From Bacteroidales bacterium (lineage in GTDB: Bacteria > Bacteroidota > Bacteroidia > Bacteroidales > WCHB1-69), in contig JAKSMI010000001.1 of assembly GCA_024400635.1 (NCBI GenBank), forward strand, positions 49,468-113,467: a stretch of DNA of 64,000 nt, given 5' to 3'. This document shows, one piece after another, positions 54,333-63,958 of this stretch; position 1 is the first letter of the stretch, and every line of letters begins with the position of its first letter. A program made the translations under genes and the position numbers. The notes beneath the pieces are model-generated. The model searched no databases. It was not told the origin of the DNA and saw only the letters and a list, made by a program, of their open reading frames with translations.

Positions 54333-55286
54333 ATGAAAATGAAAAAGTTAGTAGGATTATTTTTCTTTATGCTGATTTTCAGCACGATAACATTTGCACA
54401 GAAATATAAAGCAGAAGCGACACTTGATTCCAATCGCATCTTGATTGGTGACCAAATTCATGTTGATTTTTCGCTAACAGCACCCAAAAATGTCAATTTG
54501 GCAATGCCAGAACTCACCAATGAAAACATGGCCAACACAGGCATCGAATTGGTTGCGAAAACTGCCATTGACACGACAGTTTTGGGTGAAAAAATGCGCT
54601 ATCACCAACGATGGACGATTACGGCTTTTGATTCGGGTTCATACATTTTTCCTCCTATTGGCATTCTCGGTCCAGACTCTCAATTACTCGCTCAAAGTCA
54701 AGCTTTGCCCTTTGAAGTCAACACCGTTGCCGTGGACACGACAGCTGCCATCCGCGACATTAAAGCCTATGCCAAAGTCCCTTTGACTTTCAAAGAAGTT
54801 CTTCCTTATCTTCTCATCGGCATTGCTGTTGTAGCTGTCATTGCTCTCATTGTTTGGTTGATTGTCAAGTATCAGTCCAAACGCAAGCCAAAGAAAATTG
54901 TCTCAAAACCCAAGCCGAAAGTTAAACCACACATTACTGCTTTGAAAGAACTTGAAAATCTGAAGCTAAAAAAATTATGGCAAAATGGTCAGATAAAACA
55001 ATACTATTCTGAATTGACCGACATATTAAGGATCTATATCGATGGGCGTTTCGGCATCAATGCCATGGAAATGATATCATCAGACATTATTAGAGAATTG
55101 AATGATAATAATTTAGACAATAAACTAATGAAAGAATTGGAACAAACGCTAACCACGGCCGACCTGGTAAAATTCGCAAAAATGGAGCCTTTCCCCGACG
55201 ACCACGACCGTTGCTTCCAACAGGCCATTGATTTTGTCAAATCCACCACGGAAACAACGGAAACTCAAAATTCCGTACAACACTAA
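54333..55286 (+). CDS. BatD-like/DUF4381-like exported membrane protein of the bat cluster
   Basis: The 317-residue protein is read from ATG 54333; a TTG one codon earlier is also open. It has a signal peptide (ending TFAQ), a periplasmic Ig-like domain of about 130 residues (DSNRILIGDQIHVDFSLTA), a single membrane helix near 160-185 and a basic, then helical, cytoplasmic tail. This is the small protein usually found between the DUF58 gene and batA. It is 12 bp upstream of batA. No moxR or DUF58 gene precedes it here. Confidence 0.75.
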   Translation: MKMKKLVGLFFFMLIFSTITFAQKYKAEATLDSNRILIGDQIHVDFSLTAPKNVNLAMPELTNENMANTGIELVAKTAIDTTVLGEKMRYHQRWTITAFDSGSYIFPPIGILGPDSQLLAQSQALPFEVNTVAVDTTAAIRDIKAYAKVPLTFKEVLPYLLIGIAVVAVIALIVWLIVKYQSKRKPKKIVSKPKPKVKPHITALKELENLKLKKLWQNGQIKQYYSELTDILRIYIDGRFGINAMEMISSDIIRELNDNNLDNKLMKELEQTLTTADLVKFAKMEPFPDDHDRCFQQAIDFVKSTTETTETQNSVQH

Positions 55287-55298
55287 AATACCTTAGCC

Positions 55299-56306
55299 AT
55301 GCATTTTATATCAGATTTCATTCATATTTTGAAAGATGTGGAGTTTGCTTCTCCATATTATTTCTTTCTTTTATTTTTGCTGATACCATCAGTCGGCTGG
55401 CCACTATGGCAACGCCGCAAAATGCGAAGTACGCTACAAGTATCCACCACCGCACCTTTGGATAAAGTTCCTAAAAGCTGGAAAGTAAAATTTCATTTTC
55501 TGCCTTTGTTATTCCGTACGTTGGCCGTCATATTCCTGGTTTTCGCATTGGCTCGTCCGCAATCCTCATTCCGGCAGCAACACATTCAGGTAGAAGGTGT
55601 TGACATCGTGCTGGCTGTTGACGTTTCCGGAAGTATGAAGTGTATGGACTTTAGGCCCAACCGTTTGGAAGCATGCAAAAAAGTTGCAGCTGAATTCGTT
55701 GATGGCCGCCCCACCGACCGAATCGGCTTGGTGGTTTATGCCGGCGAAGCATTCACACAATGTCCCGCCACCACCGACCATCAGACATTGCTTGGCTTAT
55801 TAAACAAAGTCAAGTTCGACTTGATTGAAGATGGCACCGCCATTGGCGATGGTTTGGGAACTGCCATCAATCGTCTTCGCGAGACCGACGCCAAAAGCAA
55901 AATCATCATTCTCTTGTCCGATGGCGTTAACAACAGCGGCTACATGGATCCACTTTCCGCCGCAGAAATCGCCAAAGATTACCACATTAAAGTTTATACC
56001 ATCGGCTGCGGCAGCATGGGCAAAGCCCCCTACCCCAGCCCATACGGCACAATGTATGTCGATACCGAAATCGACGAAACCCTGCTGAAAAACATTGCCA
56101 CCACTACCGGGGGCAAATACTTCAGAGCAACCAACGATAAAAAATTGGAAGAAGTCTATCAGGAAATTGACAAGATGGAAAAGACCATCATCAATGAGAC
56201 CACGTTTGAGAACAAAGCTGACGAGTTTCTTCCATTCCTTATTTTCGGATTGATTTTCATTGGTTTAGAGATTTTATTCAGATTTATTATTAAAAAGAAT
56301 TGGTAA
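55299..56306 (+). CDS. batA: BatA, von Willebrand factor A membrane protein
   Basis: BatA is an inner-membrane VWA protein of the Bacteroides aerotolerance cluster. The 335-residue protein has two N-terminal membrane helices (about 20-36 and 68-85), then a VWA domain facing the periplasm with an intact MIDAS (DVSGS, Asp108-Ser112; later IILLSDGVNN), and a C-terminal helix (about 312-330). DRIGLVVYAGEAFTQCP is the usual second MIDAS region. It lies 12 bp after the preceding gene and 12 bp before the batB-batC fusion. Confidence 0.92.
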   Translation: MHFISDFIHILKDVEFASPYYFFLLFLLIPSVGWPLWQRRKMRSTLQVSTTAPLDKVPKSWKVKFHFLPLLFRTLAVIFLVFALARPQSSFRQQHIQVEGVDIVLAVDVSGSMKCMDFRPNRLEACKKVAAEFVDGRPTDRIGLVVYAGEAFTQCPATTDHQTLLGLLNKVKFDLIEDGTAIGDGLGTAINRLRETDAKSKIIILLSDGVNNSGYMDPLSAAEIAKDYHIKVYTIGCGSMGKAPYPSPYGTMYVDTEIDETLLKNIATTTGGKYFRATNDKKLEEVYQEIDKMEKTIINETTFENKADEFLPFLIFGLIFIGLEILFRFIIKKNW

Positions 56307-56318
56307 AAAATCGTCATC

Positions 56319-58274
56319 ATGATCAAATTTGAACATCCATATTCATTATATTTGCTGATACTCATTCCGCTTTTAGCGGCTCTGTATATTTTCTATCAAC
56401 ATCAGCGAAAGAGGAGAATGACCCTATATGGAGAACAGGCCTTAACACGACGCCTTTCGACCGAAGACGCGCCAGTAATGCGTCACATCAAATTCGGTAT
56501 TTTTCTAACAGCATTAACCTGTCTGATTTTTGCCATCGCCAATCCTCAAGTGGGAAGTTCTTTAGAAAAGGGAAAAAGCAAAGGTGTTGACATCATGATT
56601 TGCATGGACATTTCCAACAGTATGTTGGCTGAGGATATCCAACCCAACCGTTTGGACGCTTCTAAGATGGCTTTGTCGAGATTCATTGACAAGTTGGAAG
56701 GTGACCGTATCGGTTTGGTGGTTTTTGCCGGCAAAAGTTTCGTGCAGTTGCCCATCACCAGCGACTACGCCGCAGCCAAGATGTTCATCAACCTTGTAAA
56801 ACCATCATTAATCAACGAACAGGGAACAAATATTGCCGACGCACTGGATTTAGCAACCGTTTCAATGTTGCCCGAAAGTGGTTCCGAGCAAGAGCAACTT
56901 GCCAATCTCACATCAAAAGTCATCTTAGTTGTTTCCGATGGCGAAGACCATTTCGAAGAATCTATTGAGATGGCTGAAGAAATTCACAAACTCGGCATCA
57001 CCATTCATACCATCGGCATTGGCAACACCTTGGGAGAACCAATTCCCGTACGCGACAGAAACGGCAATACTGGTTTTAAAAAAGACCGCGAGGGAAACAC
57101 CGTCATGACCCGGTTGAATGAGGAAGTGCTTCAAGACATCGCCAATGCCGGCGGTGGAACCTACGTACACGCTTCGAATGCCAACATGGGTTTCGAGACC
57201 ATTTTAGACAAAATCAATTCAATGAATAAAATCGATTTACAAGAAGTGACATTCACCCGCTACGATAGCAAATTTCAAATTCCTTTATTGATAGCGTTAA
57301 TTCTTTTCGTCATTGAAGCAATGCTTTTCACTACTCCAACACAGCTAAAGAAATGGTTGTCAAATTTAAAATTTCAATTTGGAACCAAATCACTATTGAT
57401 AATCTTCGGCATATTGACAGTTGTACCGAATCTACAAGCGCAGACCAAGGCCGAACTGTCTGCCATCAGACGCGGCAACGACCAATTTAAGACGGCAGAA
57501 CAATATCGCAAAAATGCGATGGAACTCATCCAAAAAGGTGGCGAAGTGAATAAGCGCAATGCCAATGAAAAGATGAAACAAGCCGCACAGAATTATCAAA
57601 AAGCCGAAATCAACTATCGCAAAGCGATGGAAACCACGCATAATTACGACAAGGCTAATTACAATCTCGGCAATTCATTATACCGACAAGAACGTTACGA
57701 CGAAGCTGCCCAAGCTTATCAAAATGTCGCCAACAACAAAAACAGCAGTAAAGATTTAAGATCCAGAGCTTTTCATAATTACGGAAATTCGTTATTAAAA
57801 CAAGAAAAATACAAAGAAAGTATTGACGCATACAAAAACGCTCTCAAAATCAATCCTAAGGATATGGATACAAAATACAATCTTGAGTATGCCCGTAAAA
57901 AAATGTATCAGCAGCAGCAGCAACAGCAACAGAATCAGAATCAAGACCAGAATCAAGACCAGCAACAACAAAATGGCGGCGGTGGTCAAGGACAACAAAA
58001 TCAAGATCAGAATAAAGACCAAAATCAACAAGGGAAAGACAATCAGAACGACAAAGACAAGCAAAATCAAAAGAATGGGAATAACTCACAAGACAATCAA
58101 AATCAACAAGATAAAAAAGAACAGTCTCAGCAAAGTGCTGCCGACCGCAAGAAGATGCAGGATGAAAAACGCCAGTTAGACGCCTTGCAACAAAACGAAC
58201 GCAACACTCAACAAAAGGTTAACCAGCAACAAATGCAAAGCGGCGGAAAAAATCACCAGGAGAAAGACTGGTAG
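56319..58274 (+). CDS. BatB-BatC fusion (VWA domain plus TPR)
   Basis: One 651-residue frame joins two proteins that are usually separate. Residues 1-340 are BatB: helices near 8-25 and 58-75, VWA domain with MIDAS DISNS (Asp97-Ser101) and SDGEDHFEES, and a helix at 320-338. Residues 357-375 then look like a complete signal peptide (LLIIFGILTVVPNLQAQ) and 380-527 carry TPR repeats, as in BatC. Residues 528-605 are very rich in Gln, Asn, Asp and Lys. The retained internal signal-like segment is the scar of the fusion and probably now acts as a fourth membrane helix. No frameshift is seen. Confidence 0.87.
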   Translation: MIKFEHPYSLYLLILIPLLAALYIFYQHQRKRRMTLYGEQALTRRLSTEDAPVMRHIKFGIFLTALTCLIFAIANPQVGSSLEKGKSKGVDIMICMDISNSMLAEDIQPNRLDASKMALSRFIDKLEGDRIGLVVFAGKSFVQLPITSDYAAAKMFINLVKPSLINEQGTNIADALDLATVSMLPESGSEQEQLANLTSKVILVVSDGEDHFEESIEMAEEIHKLGITIHTIGIGNTLGEPIPVRDRNGNTGFKKDREGNTVMTRLNEEVLQDIANAGGGTYVHASNANMGFETILDKINSMNKIDLQEVTFTRYDSKFQIPLLIALILFVIEAMLFTTPTQLKKWLSNLKFQFGTKSLLIIFGILTVVPNLQAQTKAELSAIRRGNDQFKTAEQYRKNAMELIQKGGEVNKRNANEKMKQAAQNYQKAEINYRKAMETTHNYDKANYNLGNSLYRQERYDEAAQAYQNVANNKNSSKDLRSRAFHNYGNSLLKQEKYKESIDAYKNALKINPKDMDTKYNLEYARKKMYQQQQQQQQNQNQDQNQDQQQQNGGGGQGQQNQDQNKDQNQQGKDNQNDKDKQNQKNGNNSQDNQNQQDKKEQSQQSAADRKKMQDEKRQLDALQQNERNTQQKVNQQQMQSGGKNHQEKDW

Positions 58275-58349
58275 AAAGTGAATAAACGGAAAGATTAGAT
58301 GTGAAGATGCTGAGTTGTTGAATCGTCCTGGAGCTATAATCAAATAAAA

Positions 58350-59654
58350 ATGAGAAGAACATTATTTATCATCATTGCATGTCTTTTGTGTCTACCATTG
58401 TGGGCACAGGACAACAAGGATGCTCGAGAACACATTAAAGTTTTAAGTTCACCAGAGTTCCATGGTCGTGGCATTGCATACGATGGTGAAACCTTGACAG
58501 CAGAATATCTGCGTGAGCAACTTCGGAACATAGGAGTTGAACCTTTGTGCAATGATTATTTTCAAGGCTACGAAATGCCCGGTTTTGCCATGGAAGGGAA
58601 AGTCACCATGCAAATTGACGGCAAGAATTTGGTTGCAGGAAAAGATTTCCGTGTACTTCCCTATTCTCAGTCATTGAATGGGGAATACAATATCATTCCC
58701 ATCAAACTTTCCGACTTGATGAATGATGAAAAAATCGAGAAAATCAATGCAAAATATGCGAAAACACTTTCTCGCAGCATGATTTATTTTGATGGCGATT
58801 TATCTAAAATCAAAAATAAAAAAGTAAAAAATGAATACCAGATGGAACTCCTCAAATTGCATTTCAGAGGCATTCCATTTAAGTCTGCAGGCATTATTCA
58901 AGGCGTTGAAGAAATGCCCGTTTGGGGGTTAAGCAATGCCATCAGCGAACGTGGTTATGCCTATATTTATGTCAGCAAAGACAAGATCAACGACAAAGCG
59001 AAAAAGGCAGAGATTTCCTTCAGCAATGAATTGCGAAAATTCAATCATTACAATGTCTGCGGCATCATTCACGGCTATGAAAAAACAGAGAATTTCATCG
59101 TCATAGGAGCACATTACGACCATCTTGGGGCTATGGGGGACGAAGTATATTTCCCAGGCGCCCACGATAACGCATCAGGTTGTGCCATGTTGTTATCCCT
59201 TGCCCAATATTTTACCCGGAATCCTTGCAAACATTCCATCGTCTTTGTCTTTTTTGCCGGCGAAGAAAGCGGACTTTTGGGGTCTCAATTCTTCACTCAA
59301 AACCCGCCCATTCCTCTTGAAAACATTGACTATATGATTAATTTCGACCTGGCTGGCGGAGGAGATGATGGCATTACTTTGGTCAACAGCACTGAAGACA
59401 AAGGACTTGAAATATTCAATGAATTATCAAAAATCAACGAAAAAGAAAATCTGCTCCCCAAAATCGCACAACGTGCCAATGTAGGCAACAGCGACCATTA
59501 CTTCTTCACACAAAACAAGGTTCCCGCCATTTTCGTCTATACCATGGGCGGTCAAACAGGTAAATATCACGACATTTCGGACACCGAATCGAATTGTTCA
59601 CTCACAAAATTCGATGCCATAAAAAAACTATTCATCAATTTCATTGAACAATAA
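58350..59654 (+). CDS. Exported M28-family zinc peptidase
   Basis: The 434-residue protein has a signal peptide (ending LWAQ, residue 20) and a peptidase domain from about residue 235. All M28 metal and catalytic residues can be placed: His255 in GAHYDHLG, Asp273 in GAHDNASG, Glu305-Glu306 in FAGEESGLLGS, Asp333 in NFDLAGGG and the His in KYHDISDT. An insert of about 100 residues with helices (PA-like region) precedes it. It is probably a periplasmic or surface aminopeptidase. It begins 75 bp after the bat genes with no clear promoter. Confidence 0.92.
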   Translation: MRRTLFIIIACLLCLPLWAQDNKDAREHIKVLSSPEFHGRGIAYDGETLTAEYLREQLRNIGVEPLCNDYFQGYEMPGFAMEGKVTMQIDGKNLVAGKDFRVLPYSQSLNGEYNIIPIKLSDLMNDEKIEKINAKYAKTLSRSMIYFDGDLSKIKNKKVKNEYQMELLKLHFRGIPFKSAGIIQGVEEMPVWGLSNAISERGYAYIYVSKDKINDKAKKAEISFSNELRKFNHYNVCGIIHGYEKTENFIVIGAHYDHLGAMGDEVYFPGAHDNASGCAMLLSLAQYFTRNPCKHSIVFVFFAGEESGLLGSQFFTQNPPIPLENIDYMINFDLAGGGDDGITLVNSTEDKGLEIFNELSKINEKENLLPKIAQRANVGNSDHYFFTQNKVPAIFVYTMGGQTGKYHDISDTESNCSLTKFDAIKKLFINFIEQ

Positions 59655-59686
59655 ACATATATTATTTACACCTATTATTTATACCT

Positions 59687-60610
59687 ATGAAAAAACTTTT
59701 ACTTACCATTATCTGTATCTGTTCCATTCAGTTAATTTTTTCCCAAGAGAAAATCACTGCTGAATTTGCCGTTAAAGACACAAACCATTTGTTTTTGGAT
59801 GTTTACAAACCCACAAATCTTTCCAATTCCGAATTAAGGCCTTGCTTCGTATATGTCTTTGGTGGTGGTTTTATCAGAGGAAGACGGGATGACACCACAA
59901 TGGTTAAAGCATATAAAGCATTGACAGAAAAGGGATTTGTAGTTGTCGCCATTGATTACCGTTTAGGTTTGAAAGGCGTAAAAAGAATGAACATGAATAT
60001 GAATTCTGTCTACGCATTGGAACACGCCATCCGCATTGCGGTTGAAGATTTGTATTCAGCAACAAATTATATCTGTCAGAATTATAGAAGTTTACAAATC
60101 GACACGAGCAAGATTATCATTTCAGGAGGCAGTGCGGGCGCCATTACTGTTTTGCAAGGAGACTACTGGCTACACAGTGGTGATGAAACTGCCAAAGTCC
60201 TGCCGCAAGGGTTCCGCTACGCTGGTGTAATACCACTTTCTGGCGCCATCTTTTCAATGAAAGGCAAATTGAAATACAATACGATGCCCGCCCCCACCTT
60301 CTTCCTTCATGGAACCGAAGACCATCTCGTTACCTACTCTCAACTCAAATTCGCCAATATCGGGCTGTACGGAAGCTCCAAAATCGTTGAAGTTTTTGAA
60401 AAATCAGGTTATGCCTACCATTTCAAAAGAATGAAAAATTTCGGACACGAAGTTTCTGGCTTATTGCCCAACATCATAGACGAAATCAATGATTTCTATC
60501 AGGAGTGGATTGTAAATAGCAAAAAATTACAAGTTGATGAATTGTGGTACAATCCAGATTACGAGCCCATTGGATGGGGAAAAATGAAACCTAGCGACTT
60601 ATATAACTAA
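59687..60610 (+). CDS. Exported alpha/beta hydrolase (carboxylesterase-like)
   Basis: The 307-residue protein has a signal peptide (about residues 1-20, ending IFSQ) and an alpha/beta-hydrolase fold. It shows the oxyanion region YVFGGGFIRGRR, VAIDYRLGLK, the nucleophile elbow SGGSAGAI, the acid-loop HGTEDHLV and a late His in FGHEVSG. It belongs with the carboxylesterase/acetyl-esterase group. The substrate is unknown; deacetylation of glycans is one option. It is 32 bp after the peptidase and 24 bp before the flippase. Confidence 0.85.
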   Translation: MKKLLLTIICICSIQLIFSQEKITAEFAVKDTNHLFLDVYKPTNLSNSELRPCFVYVFGGGFIRGRRDDTTMVKAYKALTEKGFVVVAIDYRLGLKGVKRMNMNMNSVYALEHAIRIAVEDLYSATNYICQNYRSLQIDTSKIIISGGSAGAITVLQGDYWLHSGDETAKVLPQGFRYAGVIPLSGAIFSMKGKLKYNTMPAPTFFLHGTEDHLVTYSQLKFANIGLYGSSKIVEVFEKSGYAYHFKRMKNFGHEVSGLLPNIIDEINDFYQEWIVNSKKLQVDELWYNPDYEPIGWGKMKPSDLYN

Positions 60611-60634
60611 TTTACTTTCAAGTAATTGAAAAAA

Positions 60635-62083
60635 ATGAAACAGAAAGACTTTGTATTCAATATAATCCTGCTGATTTTCTTAAATCTGCTGATTAAGCCT
60701 TTCTGGATCTTAGGTATTGACGTCGGTGTACAGAATCAAGTGGGAGCTGAAAACTACGGGCTCTACTTTGCCATCTTCAATTTCACCTACCTATTCAATA
60801 TGCTCTTGGATATGGGCATAACGAATTTCAACAACCGCAACATCGCTCGCCACCAACATCTGCTGCACAAACATTTGTCCAGCATCATCACCTTAAAACT
60901 GGTTTTGGGTGCAATTTACTTGGCTATAGTGTTTATTGTTGCACTTTTCATCGGCTACCGTGGATTTCAATTATGGTTACTTTTCTGGATGGCTATCAAT
61001 CAGTTTCTCAACACATTCATATTGTATTTGCGCTCGAACATCTCCGCATTAATGATGTTCAAAACCGACAGCTGCTTGTCCATCCTTGACCGCCTGCTGA
61101 TGATTATCTTTTGCGGCTTATTGTTGTGGGGTGGAATCATCAATGAGCCGTTCCGCATCGAGTGGTTTGTCTATTGCCAGACTGCCGCTTACGTTATCGC
61201 CGCATTAGTAGCATTGACCATTGTGGTCATCAAAGGCAAGGTTTTCCGATTGCATTGGAATCTACCTTTCTGCCTAATGATTTTGAAAAAAAGTCTGCCC
61301 TTCGCCATCCTCTATCTACTAATGTCGTTTTACAATCGCATTGACTCGGTGATGATCGAGCGTTTGTTACCAATATCCATTGGAGCTGAAGAGGCTGGCA
61401 TTTATGCATCCGCATTTCGTCTTCTCGATGCTTTAGTAATGATTGCCTATCTATTTTCAGTCATTCTTCTGCCATTATTTTCAAAAATGCTGAAAAACAA
61501 GGAAAACATAGTCCCAATCGTGCGCTCATCTTTTGCGTTACTGTTCGTTTTCTCCATCACCTCAGTAGTTTTACTTGAAGCCTATCGACTGCCCGTTTTG
61601 GAATTGCTTTACCGCGAACACATACCAGAAAGCGCAGACGTTTTCCAATATCTCATCATTGGCATCATTCCAATATCATTCACGTACATTTTCGGCACGA
61701 TGTTGACCGCCAACGGTGATTTGAAACTATTAAACATCACTGCTATCGCAGGAATTCTTGTCAATATCTGCATCAATCTCATACTGATACCACGAATGCA
61801 TTCTGTGGGTGCTGCCATCGCTAGTCTTTCAACGCAAAGCGTAGTTTCCATTTTACAGACTGGCATTGCCATCCACAAACTAAAAATCCCCTTGAGAAAC
61901 CTCCCTCTAATTCCCGCTCTTATTTTTTCTATTTTACTGATTATCTGCGTTATATTATTAAAAAATCATTATAATGGACATGTATTATGGGCATTATTAA
62001 TCAGTGGTTGCATTGCCTTAGCGTTAGCATTTGCCACAAGACTGCTGAACTTGAAAGACATCAATCTATGTGCTAAGGACTAA
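60635..62083 (+). CDS. Second polysaccharide flippase-like protein
   Basis: A membrane protein of 482 residues from ATG 60635 (a TTG three codons earlier is open). It has about 12-14 helices and the oligosaccharide-flippase N-terminus (KPFWILGIDVGVQNQVGAEN, DMGITNFNNRNIARHQ). It is not closely similar to the flippase at 34984. It has no glycosyltransferase neighbours here, so its substrate must come from genes elsewhere. It ends 85 bp from the convergent response regulator gene. Confidence 0.85.
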   Translation: MKQKDFVFNIILLIFLNLLIKPFWILGIDVGVQNQVGAENYGLYFAIFNFTYLFNMLLDMGITNFNNRNIARHQHLLHKHLSSIITLKLVLGAIYLAIVFIVALFIGYRGFQLWLLFWMAINQFLNTFILYLRSNISALMMFKTDSCLSILDRLLMIIFCGLLLWGGIINEPFRIEWFVYCQTAAYVIAALVALTIVVIKGKVFRLHWNLPFCLMILKKSLPFAILYLLMSFYNRIDSVMIERLLPISIGAEEAGIYASAFRLLDALVMIAYLFSVILLPLFSKMLKNKENIVPIVRSSFALLFVFSITSVVLLEAYRLPVLELLYREHIPESADVFQYLIIGIIPISFTYIFGTMLTANGDLKLLNITAIAGILVNICINLILIPRMHSVGAAIASLSTQSVVSILQTGIAIHKLKIPLRNLPLIPALIFSILLIICVILLKNHYNGHVLWALLISGCIALALAFATRLLNLKDINLCAKD

Positions 62084-62168
62084 CGATAGCTTCATCACGT
62101 TGAACTGCAAACCTTCTTCAACATGGTTAATACTATCAAAATTTACGTAAAACAATTCAATAAGAATC

Positions 62169-62921
62169 TTAATTAAAGTACTCATGGACTGCATCTCTGA
62201 AACTGGGACCAATAGGTAACGACATCCCAGCGACAGTCACACTGTTGGCATCAATAATTTCAATATAAGACAATGCAACGATGTAGGATTTATGAATCCG
62301 CATGAAAAGTTTCGCTGGCAATTCATCCAACAAATTCTTCATTGAATACAAAGCAGTGATGTTTCTTTGTTTGGTATGAAATGTCACATACTCGCCCTGC
62401 CCTTCCACGTATAATAAATCTTCAAAATTTATCTTATAAAGTTTTCTATCTGCTCTAACCACAATAAAAGACTGATTATCAGTATATCTGTTAACATTTT
62501 GTATATGACTGCTATCTTGAACCGAAGATTTGATTTGTATCAATTTCAAAGCCTTTTCTATTGCTTTGAAAAAGCGTGCAAAAGAAATCGGCTTTAACAG
62601 ATAATCAACGACAGCGAGATCGAAGCCATCCAAAGCATATTGGGAATAGGCAGTCGTAAAAATCACACATGGACGATAAGGCAATTGCTCCACAAACTCA
62701 ACACCAGTCACATCTGGCATTTCTATGTCAGTAAGCAAAATGTCAATTTTTTGATTATTAAGCACAGGCAAAGCCTCAATGGCATTAGAGCAAGAAGCCA
62801 CCAATTCCAGCTGGGGAATTTTTGAAACATAATCGGCCAACAAGGTGCGTGCCAACTGCTCGTCATCCACAATCATCACTTTGCATTTCCGATTTTCAAC
62901 AGCTATTTCGTTCATACCCAT
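62169..62921 (-). CDS. LytTR-family response regulator
   Basis: The 250-residue regulator has a receiver domain with acidic pair Asp19-Asp20, phospho-acceptor Asp65 (ILLTDIEMPD) and Lys in DYLLKPISF. It ends in a LytTR DNA-binding domain (about residues 150-248: LYVEGQGEYVTFHTKQRNIT, RIHKSYIVALSYIEIIDANS). It overlaps the kinase gene by one base. Its targets are unknown; Bacteroidota relatives often control envelope or nutrient genes. Confidence 0.93.
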   Translation of the reverse strand: MGMNEIAVENRKCKVMIVDDEQLARTLLADYVSKIPQLELVASCSNAIEALPVLNNQKIDILLTDIEMPDVTGVEFVEQLPYRPCVIFTTAYSQYALDGFDLAVVDYLLKPISFARFFKAIEKALKLIQIKSSVQDSSHIQNVNRYTDNQSFIVVRADRKLYKINFEDLLYVEGQGEYVTFHTKQRNITALYSMKNLLDELPAKLFMRIHKSYIVALSYIEIIDANSVTVAGMSLPIGPSFRDAVHEYFN

Positions 62922-63958
62922 TATTTTAAATTAATCTGAAGATTAACTTTGTAAGTATCATTTTCTGTAGAAATATATAACTGATAAGCATCTGGGTAAT
63001 ATAACTGAAGGCGCTGTTCAACATTTTTAAGCCCCACCCCTCCATCGCGATGCTTATCGGAAAACTGACGACTTGCAGAGATGCTGTTTTCCGTGGAAAA
63101 ATTCAGAACATCATCGTGAATAGAAACAAAAATACGCACAAAACCATTCTTGTTGGTAGATAAATCACTATGATTGAAACAGTTTTCCACAAACGGCTGC
63201 AAAAGCATCGGTGGAATGAAATATCCCTGCGCGTCACATTCTGTCTGATATTGAATCTTTTCTTTATTACCCAATCTAAGTATTTGAAAATCAACATAAT
63301 TACCAATATAGGCCAAATCTTTATCTATAGCAACACGTTCTTGCTGACCATAATCTGTAACATAACGCAACATATCGGAAAGCTTCATCAAAGCATCAGG
63401 TGCAATATCGTTCTTTGTATAAACTAAGGCATAAATATTATTCAAGGCATTGAATAGAAAATGTGGATTTATTTGTGATTGAAGAAGTTGCAACTGCATC
63501 AAATTTCGCTCTTGTTTCAACTCTTCCGCCTGTAAAGCCGAACTATTGGCATGCTTGAATATTGAAAGACACAATGCCACAATGCAAAGAATTATATCTT
63601 TCAAGAAACGAGTAAGATTTATATACGGAAGTATTTCATTTTTAGGATGTTCCATATCAATTGGCAGAAAACGAATGATAAAATATTCTACATAATAAAT
63701 GATATGTCCAAAGATGAAAATCAAGAAAATGATAATCATTAATTTTCCAAAACCGCGTTTAATCCTCGTTGGCGTTTGTCCGATAATTTTGCAAAGAAGC
63801 TGATATAGAATGGCAAAAAACATCGTATCCACAAAAGCAAGACAAAGCGACATCCATTGATTGAATCTCATTCCGTTAAGGAACAACAAAAGAAAAATCA
63901 GCAGATAGATAAAAATTTGCGAATGCTTAAGTATGAAACGATTGACATTTCCATTCAT
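62921..63958 (-). CDS. LytS/YehU-type sensor histidine kinase
   Basis: The 345-residue kinase has four membrane helices in its first 135 residues with no evident periplasmic sensor domain, then a coiled-coil linker. The His_kinase block follows with phosphorylated His166 (QSQINPHFLFNALNNIYAL), then MLLQPFVENCFNHSDLST as the N box and GGVGLKNVEQRLQLYYP as the G box. It pairs with the downstream LytTR regulator. The ATG at 63958 leaves only 42 bases to the window edge, where no promoter box is seen. Confidence 0.93.
   Translation of the reverse strand: MNGNVNRFILKHSQIFIYLLIFLLLFLNGMRFNQWMSLCLAFVDTMFFAILYQLLCKIIGQTPTRIKRGFGKLMIIIFLIFIFGHIIYYVEYFIIRFLPIDMEHPKNEILPYINLTRFLKDIILCIVALCLSIFKHANSSALQAEELKQERNLMQLQLLQSQINPHFLFNALNNIYALVYTKNDIAPDALMKLSDMLRYVTDYGQQERVAIDKDLAYIGNYVDFQILRLGNKEKIQYQTECDAQGYFIPPMLLQPFVENCFNHSDLSTNKNGFVRIFVSIHDDVLNFSTENSISASRQFSDKHRDGGVGLKNVEQRLQLYYPDAYQLYISTENDTYKVNLQINLK

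Noticed and set aside
62084..62168. Bidirectional terminator between the flippase and the response regulator
   Set aside because: Only a 6-bp inverted repeat (GTTGAA/TTCAAC, 62099-62104/62117-62122) without a T-run is seen; too weak to annotate.
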